44,461 bases of DNA from Synechococcales cyanobacterium T60_A2020_003 (GCA_015272205.1 JACYMB010000168.1:1-44461), one strand, 5' to 3'; shown: positions 8,368 to 17,551, numbered from the stretch's first letter. The notes: generated from the sequence alone by a model not told the origin. Numbers and translations: made by a program.

Positions 8368-9702
8368 CTAAGCCCTAAGCTTTAGAATCTCGGCAGTGAC
8401 AGCCAAGCTTTCTTCGTAGAGAACATCGCGCCCCCAGCGACGAAGCTGGCTACTCATGAGTTCTTCCGCTTTCTGGTCGGACAACGTCGTGACCTGCTCC
8501 GTCCGGCAATCCTGGGCACTGCCGCCCGCCTCCATCCGCATACAGCCCGTTGACTCCGAGCAGAGGATCGTACAACAGTCTGCCTGAAGGTTTGTAGAGG
8601 TCAGCCGCAAGCCCACTAAATCGCCGCTGATTTCGCCCCAATCAGCGGTGGGAATGGCCGCTAATTCCGCATCGATAATGCGTTGGTGGGAGTTTTCAAA
8701 CTTAACGTGTTTGATATCGTAATCGCCGCCCGTTTCGATAAATTCGATCGGTTTCCACTCTAGGCGACTGGCTAGCCATCCCAAAAACATTAGCGCTTGG
8801 GCATCGTTTCCTTTTTCATAATCAATCGAAACTTGATCAACCTCTACAAGTGCCGCGCGGCGTTCAGGGGGATCAAAGGCCGCCGCCGTCAGTTCTTGCC
8901 AAGGAAACAGCCGATGCCAGTTCAAGTCAGCGATGTAAATATCTGACTCAATTAGCTCATTCATTTTGGTCAGTTCAGCCTCGGCATCACTGAAGTAACT
9001 GGAATCCACGATGATGCAGTTTGCAACGGTGGACAAGCACTTAAACAGTTCTTGCTCTGGGTTGGGCGTTGCTTTCCACCAGACGAAGCGAGGTAGATCG
9101 GGAATCATCAGCGACTCAATCAGGTCGGCCACCCGTTCTAGTGCGGCTTTCGTGCCCCGTAAGGTGATGTACTCGCAGCAGACGAGGTTGCTACCCGCGC
9201 TGCTTTTCTGCACCGGACAATAGGCCGACACTTGAGCTGTAACCCCCGTATCCTCGCCCATGACGGGACAAAGGGTAATAATGCGACAGGGATTTTCAGC
9301 AGCGATCGCCTCGCTAATGCTAAACCCGCGCATATCAATATTAGGAATCACGCGATCGCCCGGTGACTTGTCCGCCACTTCTGACCGCAGGCGATCGACG
9401 GTTTCAGGATCCATACGCCCCGTAATCCGCAGGCCGTAGTGCTTTTGAGCATCACGGATGGCTTCTTTGGTCACATTGCCGTGGATACCGTCAATCGGGC
9501 CGTCGTAGAAACCAAGTGTTGCCAAGATCTGCTGAAACTCTTCTGGTTCGTAGACAACCATGCTGAAGGTCGCCGCTCGGATAGCCACCGGGGTAGTGCG
9601 ATCGCCCGAATTTTGGCTGAGCCAGATTTTACTCAGCTCGGCCTCAATCTCATCGAGCGAGATATCAATAGGTTTTTGGAGCGCAACAAGGGGAGTACTC
9701 AT
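8368..9702 (-). CDS. opcA: Glucose-6-phosphate dehydrogenase assembly protein OpcA
   Basis: 444 residues immediately downstream of zwf (21-bp gap, same strand), the standard cyanobacterial arrangement. OpcA binds G6PDH and is needed for its assembly and redox-dependent activation. The main body carries the family's segments (RIITLCPVMGEDTGVTAQV, CCEYITLRGTKAALERVADLI, LPRFVWWKATPNPEQELF, DLNWHRLFPWQELTAAAFDP). The N-terminal part (about 55-110: LATLGFYDGPIDGIHGNVTKEAI..HYGLRITGRMDPET) reads as a peptidoglycan-binding-type three-helix module. The protein is cytosolic, so that module probably has another binding role here. Confidence 0.93.
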   Translation of the reverse strand: MSTPLVALQKPIDISLDEIEAELSKIWLSQNSGDRTTPVAIRAATFSMVVYEPEEFQQILATLGFYDGPIDGIHGNVTKEAIRDAQKHYGLRITGRMDPETVDRLRSEVADKSPGDRVIPNIDMRGFSISEAIAAENPCRIITLCPVMGEDTGVTAQVSAYCPVQKSSAGSNLVCCEYITLRGTKAALERVADLIESLMIPDLPRFVWWKATPNPEQELFKCLSTVANCIIVDSSYFSDAEAELTKMNELIESDIYIADLNWHRLFPWQELTAAAFDPPERRAALVEVDQVSIDYEKGNDAQALMFLGWLASRLEWKPIEFIETGGDYDIKHVKFENSHQRIIDAELAAIPTADWGEISGDLVGLRLTSTNLQADCCTILCSESTGCMRMEAGGSAQDCRTEQVTTLSDQKAEELMSSQLRRWGRDVLYEESLAVTAEILKLRA

Positions 9703-9723
9703 AGCCTTATAAGAGTCCTTTAA

Positions 9724-11253
9724 TTACAACCGACGCCAATTTCGACCATCCTGGTTTAACAACATCTCTGCCTCAACTGGCCCCCACGTTCCGGCTTCGT
9801 ACAGCGGAATCGCAGCGGGATCACTAGGCGCATCCCACACCTCCAGCAGCGGGGTTAACAACCGCCACGACGCTTCCACCTCATCACCACGGGTAAACAG
9901 CGTTTGATCTCCTAACATACAGTCAACGAGCAGCCGACTATAGGCATCCGTATTCGGTTGACCAAAAGCGGCATCGTAGCGAAAATCCATATTTACAGAG
10001 CGAGTCCGGAGTGAAGTTCCAGGCGTCTTCACCTCAAAACGCATGGAAATTCCTTCATTCGGCTGAATCCGCAACGCCAGCACATTACTGTTCATCTGCT
10101 TCGCCGCCGACTGAAACATAATGTACGGGACTTCTTTGAACTGGATCGCAATTTCCGATACCTTCTTAGGCATTCGCTTACCCGTTCGCATGTAGAAAGG
10201 CACGCCTTTCCAACGCCAGTTATCAATATTGAGCTTCAGCGCGGCATAGGTTGGGGTTGTAGACATGGGCGACGCCCCATCTTCCTCACGGTATGCTGGC
10301 ACATTTTGTCCTTTCATCCAACCGTTGGTGTATTGTCCTCGGGTGGCCGAACAGAGCAGATCGTCCACATCCGCGAGGTGAGTCGCCTGAAGCACTTTTA
10401 CTTTTTCACTCCGAATGCTATCGGCATCTAGGGAGTTAGGAGGTTCCATCGCCGTCAGGCAAAAGAGCTGCATCAGGTGGTTTTGCACCATGTCGCGCAG
10501 TGCCCCTGAGGTTTCGTAATAGCCTGCCCGTCCTTCCAAACCCACTGTTTCAGCTACCGTAATTTGCACATGATCGACAAACTGACGATTCCAGAGGGGT
10601 TCAAAAATGGCATTGGCGAAGCGAAACACCAACAGATTTTGTACCGTTTCCTTACCAAGATAGTGATCGATACGATAGACCTGTTCCTCGGCACACACCT
10701 TTTGCACCACTCGGTTCAGTGCCTGGGCTGAGGCCAAATCATGCCCAAAGGGTTTCTCAATCACAAGCCGCTGCTTGCTGGGATTACTGAGCATTCCGGC
10801 TGCGCCAAGTTGCAGGGTTGCTTCGGCAAAAAATCGCGGTGCCACCGAGAGATAGAAGACACGATTTCCCCGTGTGCCCCGCATTTCGTCAATTTCGTTC
10901 AGCAACGCGTTCAGGTTTTCGTAGCTGCTAGGGTCGTCCATATTGCCAGGGCAGTAGAACAGTCCTTTCGCAAAATCATTCCAAATTTCTTCAGACTGAA
11001 GGCCACCACCAAACTCTTCCACACCTTGGCGCAGGTGCTCACGGAAGTAGTCATGGCTCCATTCACGGCGGGCAACACCAACAATGCTAAGTTCGGGGGG
11101 CAGTCGTCGCTCTAGCTTCATTTGGTAGATAGCTGGAACCAGCTTGCGCTGAGTGAGATCGCCGGATGCACCAAAAATAGTCAGGATTTGGGGTTCTGGC
11201 ACCCGATCTTGCTGGAGGCCAACGCGGAGGGGATTTTCGAGAAGAGTAACCAT
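9724..11253 (-). CDS. zwf: Glucose-6-phosphate 1-dehydrogenase
   Basis: 509 residues, normal length. The NADP-binding motif [11 protein letters not shown] is at 28-38, EKPFG at 166-170 and the substrate and catalytic signature RIDHYLGKE at 194-202. It oxidises glucose-6-phosphate to 6-phosphogluconolactone with NADP+, opening the oxidative pentose phosphate pathway that supplies NADPH in the dark. Cys187 and Cys445 fall where the two redox-responsive cysteines of cyanobacterial G6PDH have been described, so inactivation by thioredoxin in light is expected. It is the first gene of a zwf-opcA unit. Confidence 0.97.
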   Translation of the reverse strand: MVTLLENPLRVGLQQDRVPEPQILTIFGASGDLTQRKLVPAIYQMKLERRLPPELSIVGVARREWSHDYFREHLRQGVEEFGGGLQSEEIWNDFAKGLFYCPGNMDDPSSYENLNALLNEIDEMRGTRGNRVFYLSVAPRFFAEATLQLGAAGMLSNPSKQRLVIEKPFGHDLASAQALNRVVQKVCAEEQVYRIDHYLGKETVQNLLVFRFANAIFEPLWNRQFVDHVQITVAETVGLEGRAGYYETSGALRDMVQNHLMQLFCLTAMEPPNSLDADSIRSEKVKVLQATHLADVDDLLCSATRGQYTNGWMKGQNVPAYREEDGASPMSTTPTYAALKLNIDNWRWKGVPFYMRTGKRMPKKVSEIAIQFKEVPYIMFQSAAKQMNSNVLALRIQPNEGISMRFEVKTPGTSLRTRSVNMDFRYDAAFGQPNTDAYSRLLVDCMLGDQTLFTRGDEVEASWRLLTPLLEVWDAPSDPAAIPLYEAGTWGPVEAEMLLNQDGRNWRRL

Positions 11254-11440
11254 AAGGACATTTCAGAGACTTAGGACACGGGTCAGCAGAGGGATGCTGG
11301 AGGTATCACAACCGGAGTTTGTTACGTTGTAGTGTAGTTCAAGACTTTCGGAATCCTAGGAAAGCGAAACGGTTTATTCAGATTCCGCCCGAAATATGGG
11401 GGTAAGGCGTATCAGTGGATACTTTATGCGCTTGATCATC

Positions 11441-14212
11441 TCAACGGTCGCTAGGCTGCTTTCCCTTGGCACTGACTTGGGGGGGATCTATCCAACTCAC
11501 CCAAAGCGCGGTTGGAATCATCGGTAGCATGGGAATTAGGCAAATCAGCCATTGCTGCCATGTCAAGGGGGCTGTAGCAAAGAGGGTATTCATCACTCGC
11601 CACTGGCTGAAGAGCACTTGCAGCACCACAGCAGCAGTAATTCCTAAAAGGAGGATTGGAGCAGGGGCGATCGCCCCCGTTCGCCCTCGCACATACTCAA
11701 CGATATTTATCCCGAGTTGGCTAATGCTAATCAAATACACAATTCGTGCCGCTACCAGCGCTTGAATTGCCATGGTTCGTGCCACCGTAACGTCCCCCGT
11801 CGTAGACGTTGCCCATTCAAAGATTCCAAAAATTAAAGTCCAATTGAAGACGGATACTACCAGAATGCGGCGGAGCAAGTTTGGAGTGAGTAACGGTTCA
11901 TTGGGGTCGCGAGGGATCTGTTGCATCGTCCCTTGAGATTTCGGTTCAAACGCGAGGGGAACGGTCATGGTGATTGAATTAATCATGTTTAGCCAAAGCA
12001 CTTGCAAGGACAGGATCGGCAGCGTCCGTGCGAGCAAGGCACTGATCAAAATGGTCATGGATTCTCCGCCATTCACAGGCAGCAAAAAGGCGATCGCCTT
12101 CCGCAAGTTCTGATAAACAGTACGACCTTCTTCCACGGCAGCTTCGATAGACGCAAAATTATCATCGGTCAACAGCATGTCCGCCGATTCGCGGGCGACT
12201 TCCGTTCCGCCTTTCCCCATCGCAATGCCAATATCAGCCTGTTTGAGTGCTGGGGCATCATTGACTCCATCCCCCGTCATCGCAACGATATGACCCTGGG
12301 CTTGGAGGGCTTCTACGAGTTGGAGTTTTTGCGCTGGGGCAACTCTCGCAAAAACAGATCCTTCGGCAGCAGCGGTTTGGATTTCAGACTCGCTCATTGG
12401 GGTAAGCTGCTGCCCCTCATAGGCAATCACGCCAGCAGCAGTTTGAATTCCCATCCGTTGGGCGATCGCCCGAGCCGTGGCAACATGATCGCCCGTAATC
12501 ATCTTGACTTGAATCCCCGCAGACTGACAGGCATGCACCGCGGCGATCGCCTCTGCACGGGGCGGATCAATCATGCCTTGCAGCCCCAAAAATACTAAAT
12601 CAGTAGCGATGTCTTTATGATCGATCGCATGCTGATGCTCGGCCCTCTTCTGAGCAAACGCTAGCACCCGTAACCCCTGACCTGCCATTGCCTCCACCTC
12701 GTGCTGAATCTGGGCTGAAGCCAGAGCGATCGCCTGCCCCTGCCCATCCAGCATCTGGGTACACCAACTGAGCAGTGCTTCTACCGACCCCTTGACATAA
12801 ATCATCCGCGACGCAGCATCTTGCAGGGTGGCCATATGTTGATAATCAGACTCAAAGGGAATCGCATCTAACCGAGGTATCGCCGCCATGAGTCCCGCTT
12901 GACTCAGCCCTGCTTTCTCCGCTACGGCAATCAACGCGCCCTCCGTTGGATCTCCCACCACCGACCAATCGACTCCAGTTTGCTTCAACTGGGAATCGTT
13001 GCAGAGAACGCCTGCAACCAAGCACTTTTCTAACGCAGGGGGCAATTCGGCAACATCGAGCGACGTCTCATCGCCGTTGGGTTGATTCACCCGAGAAATG
13101 TCGCCTTTAGGACTATAACCACCACCACTGACCCGATACTGCTGTTGACCTGCATAAATGGCTTGAACCGTCATCTGGTTTTCGGTCAATGTCCCAGTTT
13201 TGTCAGAACAAATAACCGTGGCACTGCCCAACGCTTCCACGGCTGGTAATTTACGAATAATGGCGTTTCGTTTACGAATAATGGCGTTTCGTTTCGCCAT
13301 GCGGTTTACCCCAATGGCCAACGTAATCGTTACCACCGCAGGTAAGCCCTCCGGAATGGCACTCACCGCCAACGCCACGGCGGCCTCAAACATATCAATC
13401 CAGGACTCGCCTTGCCCCAGCCCAACTACAAAGGTGAAGGCCGCTAAAGTCAAGATGACATAGAGCAGAACACGGCTAAATTTCTCAAATTTACGAGTCA
13501 AGGGCGTGCTTAGGCTGACTCGATTTTCCATTGACTGAGAAATCTGTCCCACCTCTGTCGCATTAGCGGTTGCGACCACAATGCCTTGCCCCTGCCCAAA
13601 GGTAACAAAGCTGCCAGCGTAAGCCATGTTTCGCCGTTCGGCAAGCGGGGTATCCACCGGGAGAACCTGAACACCCTTCTCCACTGGAACCGATTCCCCC
13701 GTGAGGGCGGATTCATCTACCTGTAAATTGCGGACTCGCAGGAGCCGCACATCTGCCGGGACTTTGTCCCCTGAGGTCAGCATCACTAAATCCCCTGGTA
13801 CCAAATCTCGCGAGGGAATCCGTAGCGGTTGACCGTCTCGCACCACAGTGGTTTCAGTCGTGACCGCCTTTGCTAAGGAAGCGATCGCTCCCTCCGCCTT
13901 GGCCTCTTGCACGTAGCCAATGATGGCATTGATCAGGGTTACTCCCCAGATCACCGATGCGTTAGTCCAAGAGCCCAACAACGCCTTCACTATCCCGGCT
14001 AGGAGCAAGATGTAGAGCAACGGCTGATGAAATTGCAGGAGAAAACGTAGCCATGCAGGTTTTCCAGGCTTAAATTGCAATTCGTTCCAGCCATACTGTT
14101 CATAGCGGCGTGCCACCTCCTCAGGCATTAATCCCGTCTCTGCAAGGCTGCCAAGCTGTTCAAGAATATCCTGGTCAGACAGGGCATGATAGGGGTGGGA
14201 TTGAGCGAGCAT
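11441..14212 (-). CDS. P2-type cation-transporting ATPase
   Basis: A full-length P-type ATPase (923 residues from ATG 14212; the frame opens at a GTG at 14260). Order: N-terminal cation_ATPase_N segment, membrane pair, actuator loop with TGES, M4 with AIPEGLPA, phosphorylation motif DKTGTLT, hinge MTGDGVNDAPALKQADIGIAM, and six C-terminal helices. A GGAGG stands 5 nt before ATG 14212, which supports that start. M4 PEGLPA resembles calcium and P2 pumps, but M6 (QVLWLNMINSITMTVP) lacks the Asp that coordinates Ca2+ in SERCA, so the ion is uncertain. The family includes PacL- and Pma1-like proteins. The KRNAIIR segment before the P-domain is exactly duplicated. Confidence 0.92.
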   Translation of the reverse strand: MLAQSHPYHALSDQDILEQLGSLAETGLMPEEVARRYEQYGWNELQFKPGKPAWLRFLLQFHQPLLYILLLAGIVKALLGSWTNASVIWGVTLINAIIGYVQEAKAEGAIASLAKAVTTETTVVRDGQPLRIPSRDLVPGDLVMLTSGDKVPADVRLLRVRNLQVDESALTGESVPVEKGVQVLPVDTPLAERRNMAYAGSFVTFGQGQGIVVATANATEVGQISQSMENRVSLSTPLTRKFEKFSRVLLYVILTLAAFTFVVGLGQGESWIDMFEAAVALAVSAIPEGLPAVVTITLAIGVNRMAKRNAIIRKRNAIIRKLPAVEALGSATVICSDKTGTLTENQMTVQAIYAGQQQYRVSGGGYSPKGDISRVNQPNGDETSLDVAELPPALEKCLVAGVLCNDSQLKQTGVDWSVVGDPTEGALIAVAEKAGLSQAGLMAAIPRLDAIPFESDYQHMATLQDAASRMIYVKGSVEALLSWCTQMLDGQGQAIALASAQIQHEVEAMAGQGLRVLAFAQKRAEHQHAIDHKDIATDLVFLGLQGMIDPPRAEAIAAVHACQSAGIQVKMITGDHVATARAIAQRMGIQTAAGVIAYEGQQLTPMSESEIQTAAAEGSVFARVAPAQKLQLVEALQAQGHIVAMTGDGVNDAPALKQADIGIAMGKGGTEVARESADMLLTDDNFASIEAAVEEGRTVYQNLRKAIAFLLPVNGGESMTILISALLARTLPILSLQVLWLNMINSITMTVPLAFEPKSQGTMQQIPRDPNEPLLTPNLLRRILVVSVFNWTLIFGIFEWATSTTGDVTVARTMAIQALVAARIVYLISISQLGINIVEYVRGRTGAIAPAPILLLGITAAVVLQVLFSQWRVMNTLFATAPLTWQQWLICLIPMLPMIPTALWVSWIDPPQVSAKGKQPSDR
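13251..13292 (-). repeat. Exact 21-bp tandem duplication in the ATPase gene
   Basis: Two identical 21-nt units, 13251-13271 and 13272-13292, with no spacer. They encode KRNAIIR twice in frame, in the normally invariant MAKRNAIIRKLPAVE stretch between M4 and DKTGTLT. Confidence 0.9.
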
Positions 14213-14589
14213 CACATCCTCCACTGAGTAGATACTTTTAGAGTGGGATCCAGTCCCCACCCCTATACCTTAACCATCTTGCAGTCGCCATAACCCCGAT
14301 CTGAGGGAGGATGTCGAGGGTTAGGGGATGAACAGCGTTTGTTCATCCATTGGCCTACTGGGCAGAAGTGGATTGTGGGGGAGGAGGACTAAGCCCTCTT
14401 GAAATACACCATTGGGCGATCGCCCCAGAAGAGTCATCCAGATCAGATCCAAGTCCAATGATCTAAAAGGAAATTCACAGTTATCACTGACATAACAGCT
14501 TTCTATCGCCTGATCCCGCGGGTGAGATTTCCTACAATGTAAAAACAAAGTAACATTAGGATGGAAATTCAATAGCGGTCAGTCTAACT
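14213..14589. other. Divergent intergenic region ahead of ndhC
   Basis: About 375 bp between the ATPase start and ndhC, and the likely site of both promoters. It holds a 12-bp palindrome centred on HIP1 (GGGCGATCGCCC, 14414-14425). I could not pick a convincing -35/-10 pair. Confidence 0.4.
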
Positions 14590-14952
14590 GTGTTTGTTCT
14601 TAACGGTTACGAGTATTTCCTTGGTTTTCTCATTATTTGCGGGTTGGTTCCAGTCCTAGCCCTCTCAGCATCATGGGTTGTACGACCCAAGCGAATCGGA
14701 GCAGAGCGGCGTACCACCTATGAGTCAGGTATGGAACCTGTCGGTGGTGCTTGGATCCAATTCAATATTCGCTATTACATGTTTGCCTTGGTATTCGTCA
14801 TTTTTGACGTTGAGACGTTATTTCTGTATCCCTGGGCTGTTGCATTTAATCAGCTTGGGATTCTAGCGTTTATCGAGGCACTTGTATTCATTGCCATCCT
14901 TGTAGTTGGCTTGGTCTACGCTTGGAGGAAAGGAGCACTGGAGTGGTCATGA
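14590..14952 (+). CDS. ndhC: NAD(P)H-quinone oxidoreductase subunit 3 (NdhC)
   Basis: 120 residues with three membrane helices and the hallmark NdhC/NuoA segments: [13 protein letters not shown] at the start, [24 protein letters not shown] in the middle and [15 protein letters not shown], whose acidic residues sit in the quinone-linked loop. It is part of the membrane arm of thylakoid NDH-1, which works in respiration, cyclic electron flow and CO2 uptake. The start codon is GTG. It overlaps ndhK by 4 bp (ATGA at 14949-14952), so the two are translationally coupled. Confidence 0.97.
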   Translation: MFVLNGYEYFLGFLIICGLVPVLALSASWVVRPKRIGAERRTTYESGMEPVGGAWIQFNIRYYMFALVFVIFDVETLFLYPWAVAFNQLGILAFIEALVFIAILVVGLVYAWRKGALEWS

Positions 14953-15677
14953 ACCCAAATTCATCCATTATCGACCCCAAGGTTGAAACGCTGCTAAATC
15001 CTGTAGGGGCACCGCAGGTTACCCAGGACTTGTCAGAAAACGTAATTCTGACGACCGTTGAGGACTTACACAACTGGGCACGCCTTTCCAGCTTGTGGCC
15101 GCTGCTGTACGGTACAGCCTGCTGCTTTATCGAATTTGCAGCCCTCATTGGATCGCGATTTGACTTCGATCGTTTTGGCTTGGTTCCCCGATCTAGCCCG
15201 CGCCAAGCGGATTTGATTATTACGGCGGGCACGATCACCATGAAAATGGCTCCTGCCTTGGTGCGTCTGTATGAGCAAATGCCTGATCCTAAGTATGTAA
15301 TCGCGATGGGAGCATGCACCATTACTGGCGGCATGTTCAGCACCGATTCTCCCAGTGCAGTGCGCGGCGTGGATAAGCTCATTCCGGTTGATGTTTACAT
15401 TCCCGGTTGTCCGCCTCGCCCGGAAGCGATCATCGACGCAATTATCAAGCTTCGGAAAAAGATTTCGAGCGAAGCTTTAGCTGACCGAGATGTGATGGAT
15501 CAAACCCATCGCTACTACACCGTTGAGCACAAGATGAAGGCTGTTGAGCCTATTTTGACGGGTCAGTATCTCCGGTCCAGTACCCGCCAAGCTCCTCCCC
15601 GTGAGCTGATGCAGGCGATGGGCATGCCTGTTCCCCCTGCCCTGGAACAAGAAGTGGAGAAGGAGAAGAATCAGTAA
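14949..15677 (+). CDS. ndhK: NAD(P)H-quinone oxidoreductase subunit K (NdhK)
   Basis: 242 residues from the ATG that overlaps the ndhC stop. A longer in-frame opening from 14922 would lie inside ndhC and is less likely. Cluster ligands for the N2 [4Fe-4S] centre are all present: Cys58 and Cys59 (GTACCFIEF), Cys123 ([10 protein letters not shown]) and Cys154 ([10 protein letters not shown]). The centre passes electrons to plastoquinone at the junction of the peripheral and membrane arms. The C-terminal 80 residues are the charged tail usual in cyanobacteria. Its TAA overlaps the ndhJ ATG by one base (TAATG). Confidence 0.97.
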   Translation: MNPNSSIIDPKVETLLNPVGAPQVTQDLSENVILTTVEDLHNWARLSSLWPLLYGTACCFIEFAALIGSRFDFDRFGLVPRSSPRQADLIITAGTITMKMAPALVRLYEQMPDPKYVIAMGACTITGGMFSTDSPSAVRGVDKLIPVDVYIPGCPPRPEAIIDAIIKLRKKISSEALADRDVMDQTHRYYTVEHKMKAVEPILTGQYLRSSTRQAPPRELMQAMGMPVPPALEQEVEKEKNQ

Positions 15678-16216
15678 TGGCGGAAGAGAATACCAAACCA
15701 TCTGAAGCATTAGCGCCTGAAGGATCGGGCACAATTGTTGAGGCGAGTCCGGTCTCGAAGTGGCTGACGGAAAACGGCTTTGATCATGAGATTATGGAAC
15801 CCGATCATATTGGCGTTCCGGTGATCAAGGTTGATCCCCAGTTTTTGCTGCCGATTTGTACCGCTTTGTACGCTTACGGGTTTAACTACCTCCAGTGTCA
15901 AGGTGGCTATGATGTTGGCCCTGGTGAACCGCTCGTTAGCTTTTATCACTTGATTAAGGTTTCGGATAACGCTACGACTCCAGAGGAAGTGCGGGTCAAG
16001 GTGTTTGTTCCTCGCGATAATCCAGTGGTGCCTTCGGTGTACTGGATTTGGAAAGCAGCTGATTGGCAGGAGCGGGAAGCCTACGACATGTACGGCATCG
16101 TATATGAGGGGCATCCCAACCTGAAGCGAATTTTGATGCCGGAAGATTGGATTGGCTGGCCGTTACGGAAGGACTACATTTCTCCCGATTTCTACGAGCT
16201 TCAAGACGCTTACTAA
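15677..16216 (+). CDS. ndhJ: NAD(P)H-quinone oxidoreductase subunit J (NdhJ)
   Basis: 179 residues, homologous to NuoC and the 30-kDa subunit of complex I. The signature segment [38 protein letters not shown] is near the C-terminus. The first 35 residues form a variable acidic extension. It belongs to the peripheral arm of NDH-1 and contacts NdhH. It is the last gene of ndhC-K-J and is closed by a terminator 18 bp downstream. Confidence 0.97.
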   Translation: MAEENTKPSEALAPEGSGTIVEASPVSKWLTENGFDHEIMEPDHIGVPVIKVDPQFLLPICTALYAYGFNYLQCQGGYDVGPGEPLVSFYHLIKVSDNATTPEEVRVKVFVPRDNPVVPSVYWIWKAADWQEREAYDMYGIVYEGHPNLKRILMPEDWIGWPLRKDYISPDFYELQDAY

Positions 16217-16234
16217 AGCAAGTAGAGTGTTACG

Positions 16235-16273
16235 AACCGCGATCGCCCATTGTGCGATCGCGGTTCTGTTTTT
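16235..16273 (+). terminator. Terminator of ndhCKJ made from two HIP1 octamers
   Basis: Perfect 12-bp stem (AACCGCGATCGC with GCGATCGCGGTT, 7-nt loop) followed by CTG and TTTTT. Each arm contains a complete GCGATCGC. Confidence 0.85.
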
Positions 16274-16397
16274 CATGGTCAAAAAATTTGGACGATTTGA
16301 GCGATCCCTATCCTATTTTTTTATTTTCTTTAAGCGATTCAGGTTTAAGCCTCACGGTGCGGAATAGAGGACTGAAACCATTAACGCTTGTGGCTTC

Positions 16398-16430
16398 AAG
16401 CGGCAGGAACTTTGAAACTGCCGCTTTTTA
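16398..16430 (+). terminator. Orphan Rho-independent terminator
   Basis: Perfect 9-bp stem (AAGCGGCAG / CTGCCGCTT, 11-nt loop) running into a T-run. It lies 125 bp after the ndhJ terminator with no gene in between, so it is either a backup terminator or the end of an unrecognised small RNA. Confidence 0.7.
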
Positions 16431-16480
16431 TCTTGGTATCCATTAGGGTTACGGTCAGCATTCCCTCTCAATAAGGACTC

Positions 16481-16627
16481 TCAGGCAACGGACACCCCAA
16501 ATTGTGCCATTTCCCAAAGTTTAACGATCAGGTCTTCTAACGGAGTGCTGAGGGAAAATGCAAAAGTACCCTCAACGGTTTCCGGATCACTACAAACCTA
16601 CACACCGTTAACGCTCACTTCTACATG
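16481..16627 (-). pseudogene. Probable remnant of a small unknown gene
   Basis: On the minus strand, one frame reads HVEVSVNGV, a TAG (16600-16598), then 38 codons with coding-like composition (VCSDPETVEGTFAFSLSTPL, then EDLIVKLWEMAQFGVSVA) and TGA at 16483-16481. Another in-frame TGA stands just upstream. This looks like the end of a decayed gene. I do not recognise the family, and chance cannot be excluded. The remaining 16631-17055 shows no usable reading frame on either strand. Confidence 0.3.
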
Positions 16628-17055
16628 CCTGGAAGACTCCCTTCATTTGCTCAAGGAATGCAAGAGCAACGCATAATCCCATCGCTACTCTTAGATTTTT
16701 GCGAAACAGAAACACTGCCTTGCGGTGACATGGCAAGGTCAGATCGGCACGGGGAATTTTTTCGAGATGAAAATCGCCCTTTCTGCTTAAAACTGTTGGC
16801 CTAGAGCCAGGAAATACTGCATTGCGGTGAGCATTGTTGTCCTCCAGTCATGGAATGTAGCCCGTAGCCCTCTAAACGAAGTGCCAGGACTGCAAAGAGT
16901 GATCCACTGGCGATCGCCCCCTTTCCGCAATCGAGCCTCAATCGTTCAACATTTTTTTCAAATCAGTCTCGCCCAAGGATGTACCCTTAGCCTCAAGTAT
17001 TCAAACGCCTAGGGTTTATCTTCAACATCTTGCATCTTGATGTTTAGATACTACA

Positions 17056-17068
17056 CTTGTATTACAAG
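17056..17068. promoter_or_regulatory. Palindrome ahead of the RHH gene (possible operator)
   Basis: CTTGT-ATT-ACAAG is a perfect 5-bp inverted repeat about 90 bp upstream of the ribbon-helix-helix gene. Its place in the AT-rich promoter-like region suggests autoregulation, but this is an inference. Confidence 0.4.
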
Positions 17069-17159
17069 GATTGTCCAGATTCATGGATCAGTCCCCCCAC
17101 TCGAACCCTGGGGACGAGTGACGTTATTTGCAAGTTAGACCCTTTGCTGGAGGATGATT

Positions 17160-17519
17160 ATGCCGACAATTAATCGAACAACCGCAACCACCGATATGGA
17201 AGTCACCTCGATTCGTTTAGAGCGAGAACTCAAGGAACGGTTGAAGGAGTTGGCCGATAAGCAAGGCTACCAAGCCCTGATTCGCGATATTCTCTGGGAC
17301 TATGTCCAGCGCAAAGCAGGAGATACGTATCCCGCTCTCTCTATAGCCGATATTCGGGCTAGTGTAGCTGCTACGGCTGAACGAGAAGAAACCTGTGCTT
17401 TAACGGGCGATCGCATCTCGCCCCACGAACCGATGTTGCTTGCCCTCACCGTCACTGGTGATATGGTTCCCCTCAGTTCCAAGAGCTTACAGCCGCACAA
17501 CGGCAAATCGCCTCATTAA
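17160..17519 (+). CDS. Ribbon-helix-helix (CopG-like) DNA-binding protein
   Basis: 119 residues from the ATG at 17160. The ATG at 17154 directly abuts the Shine-Dalgarno GGAGG (17149-17153), whereas 17160 has the usual 6-nt spacing. Residues about 13-50 (MEVTSIRLERELKERLKELADKQGYQALIRDILWDYVQ) form the beta strand and two helices of an RHH dimer. The C-terminal half has the motif CALTGDRISPHEPMLLALTVTGDMVPLS, which I do not recognise. No toxin-like gene accompanies it. The ORF ends soon after VPLSSKSL, and the next frame continues as QELTAAQRQIASLNPLLR, so a one-base frameshift near 17480 is possible. It is convergent with the methyltransferase gene. Confidence 0.7.
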   Translation: MPTINRTTATTDMEVTSIRLERELKERLKELADKQGYQALIRDILWDYVQRKAGDTYPALSIADIRASVAATAEREETCALTGDRISPHEPMLLALTVTGDMVPLSSKSLQPHNGKSPH

Positions 17520-17551
17520 ATCCCTTGCTGCGGGAAACCACCGTTGCCCCA

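Noticed and set aside
14922-14948. Earlier start for ndhK
   Set aside because: It lies inside ndhC. The ATGA overlap at 14949 is the conserved coupling arrangement.
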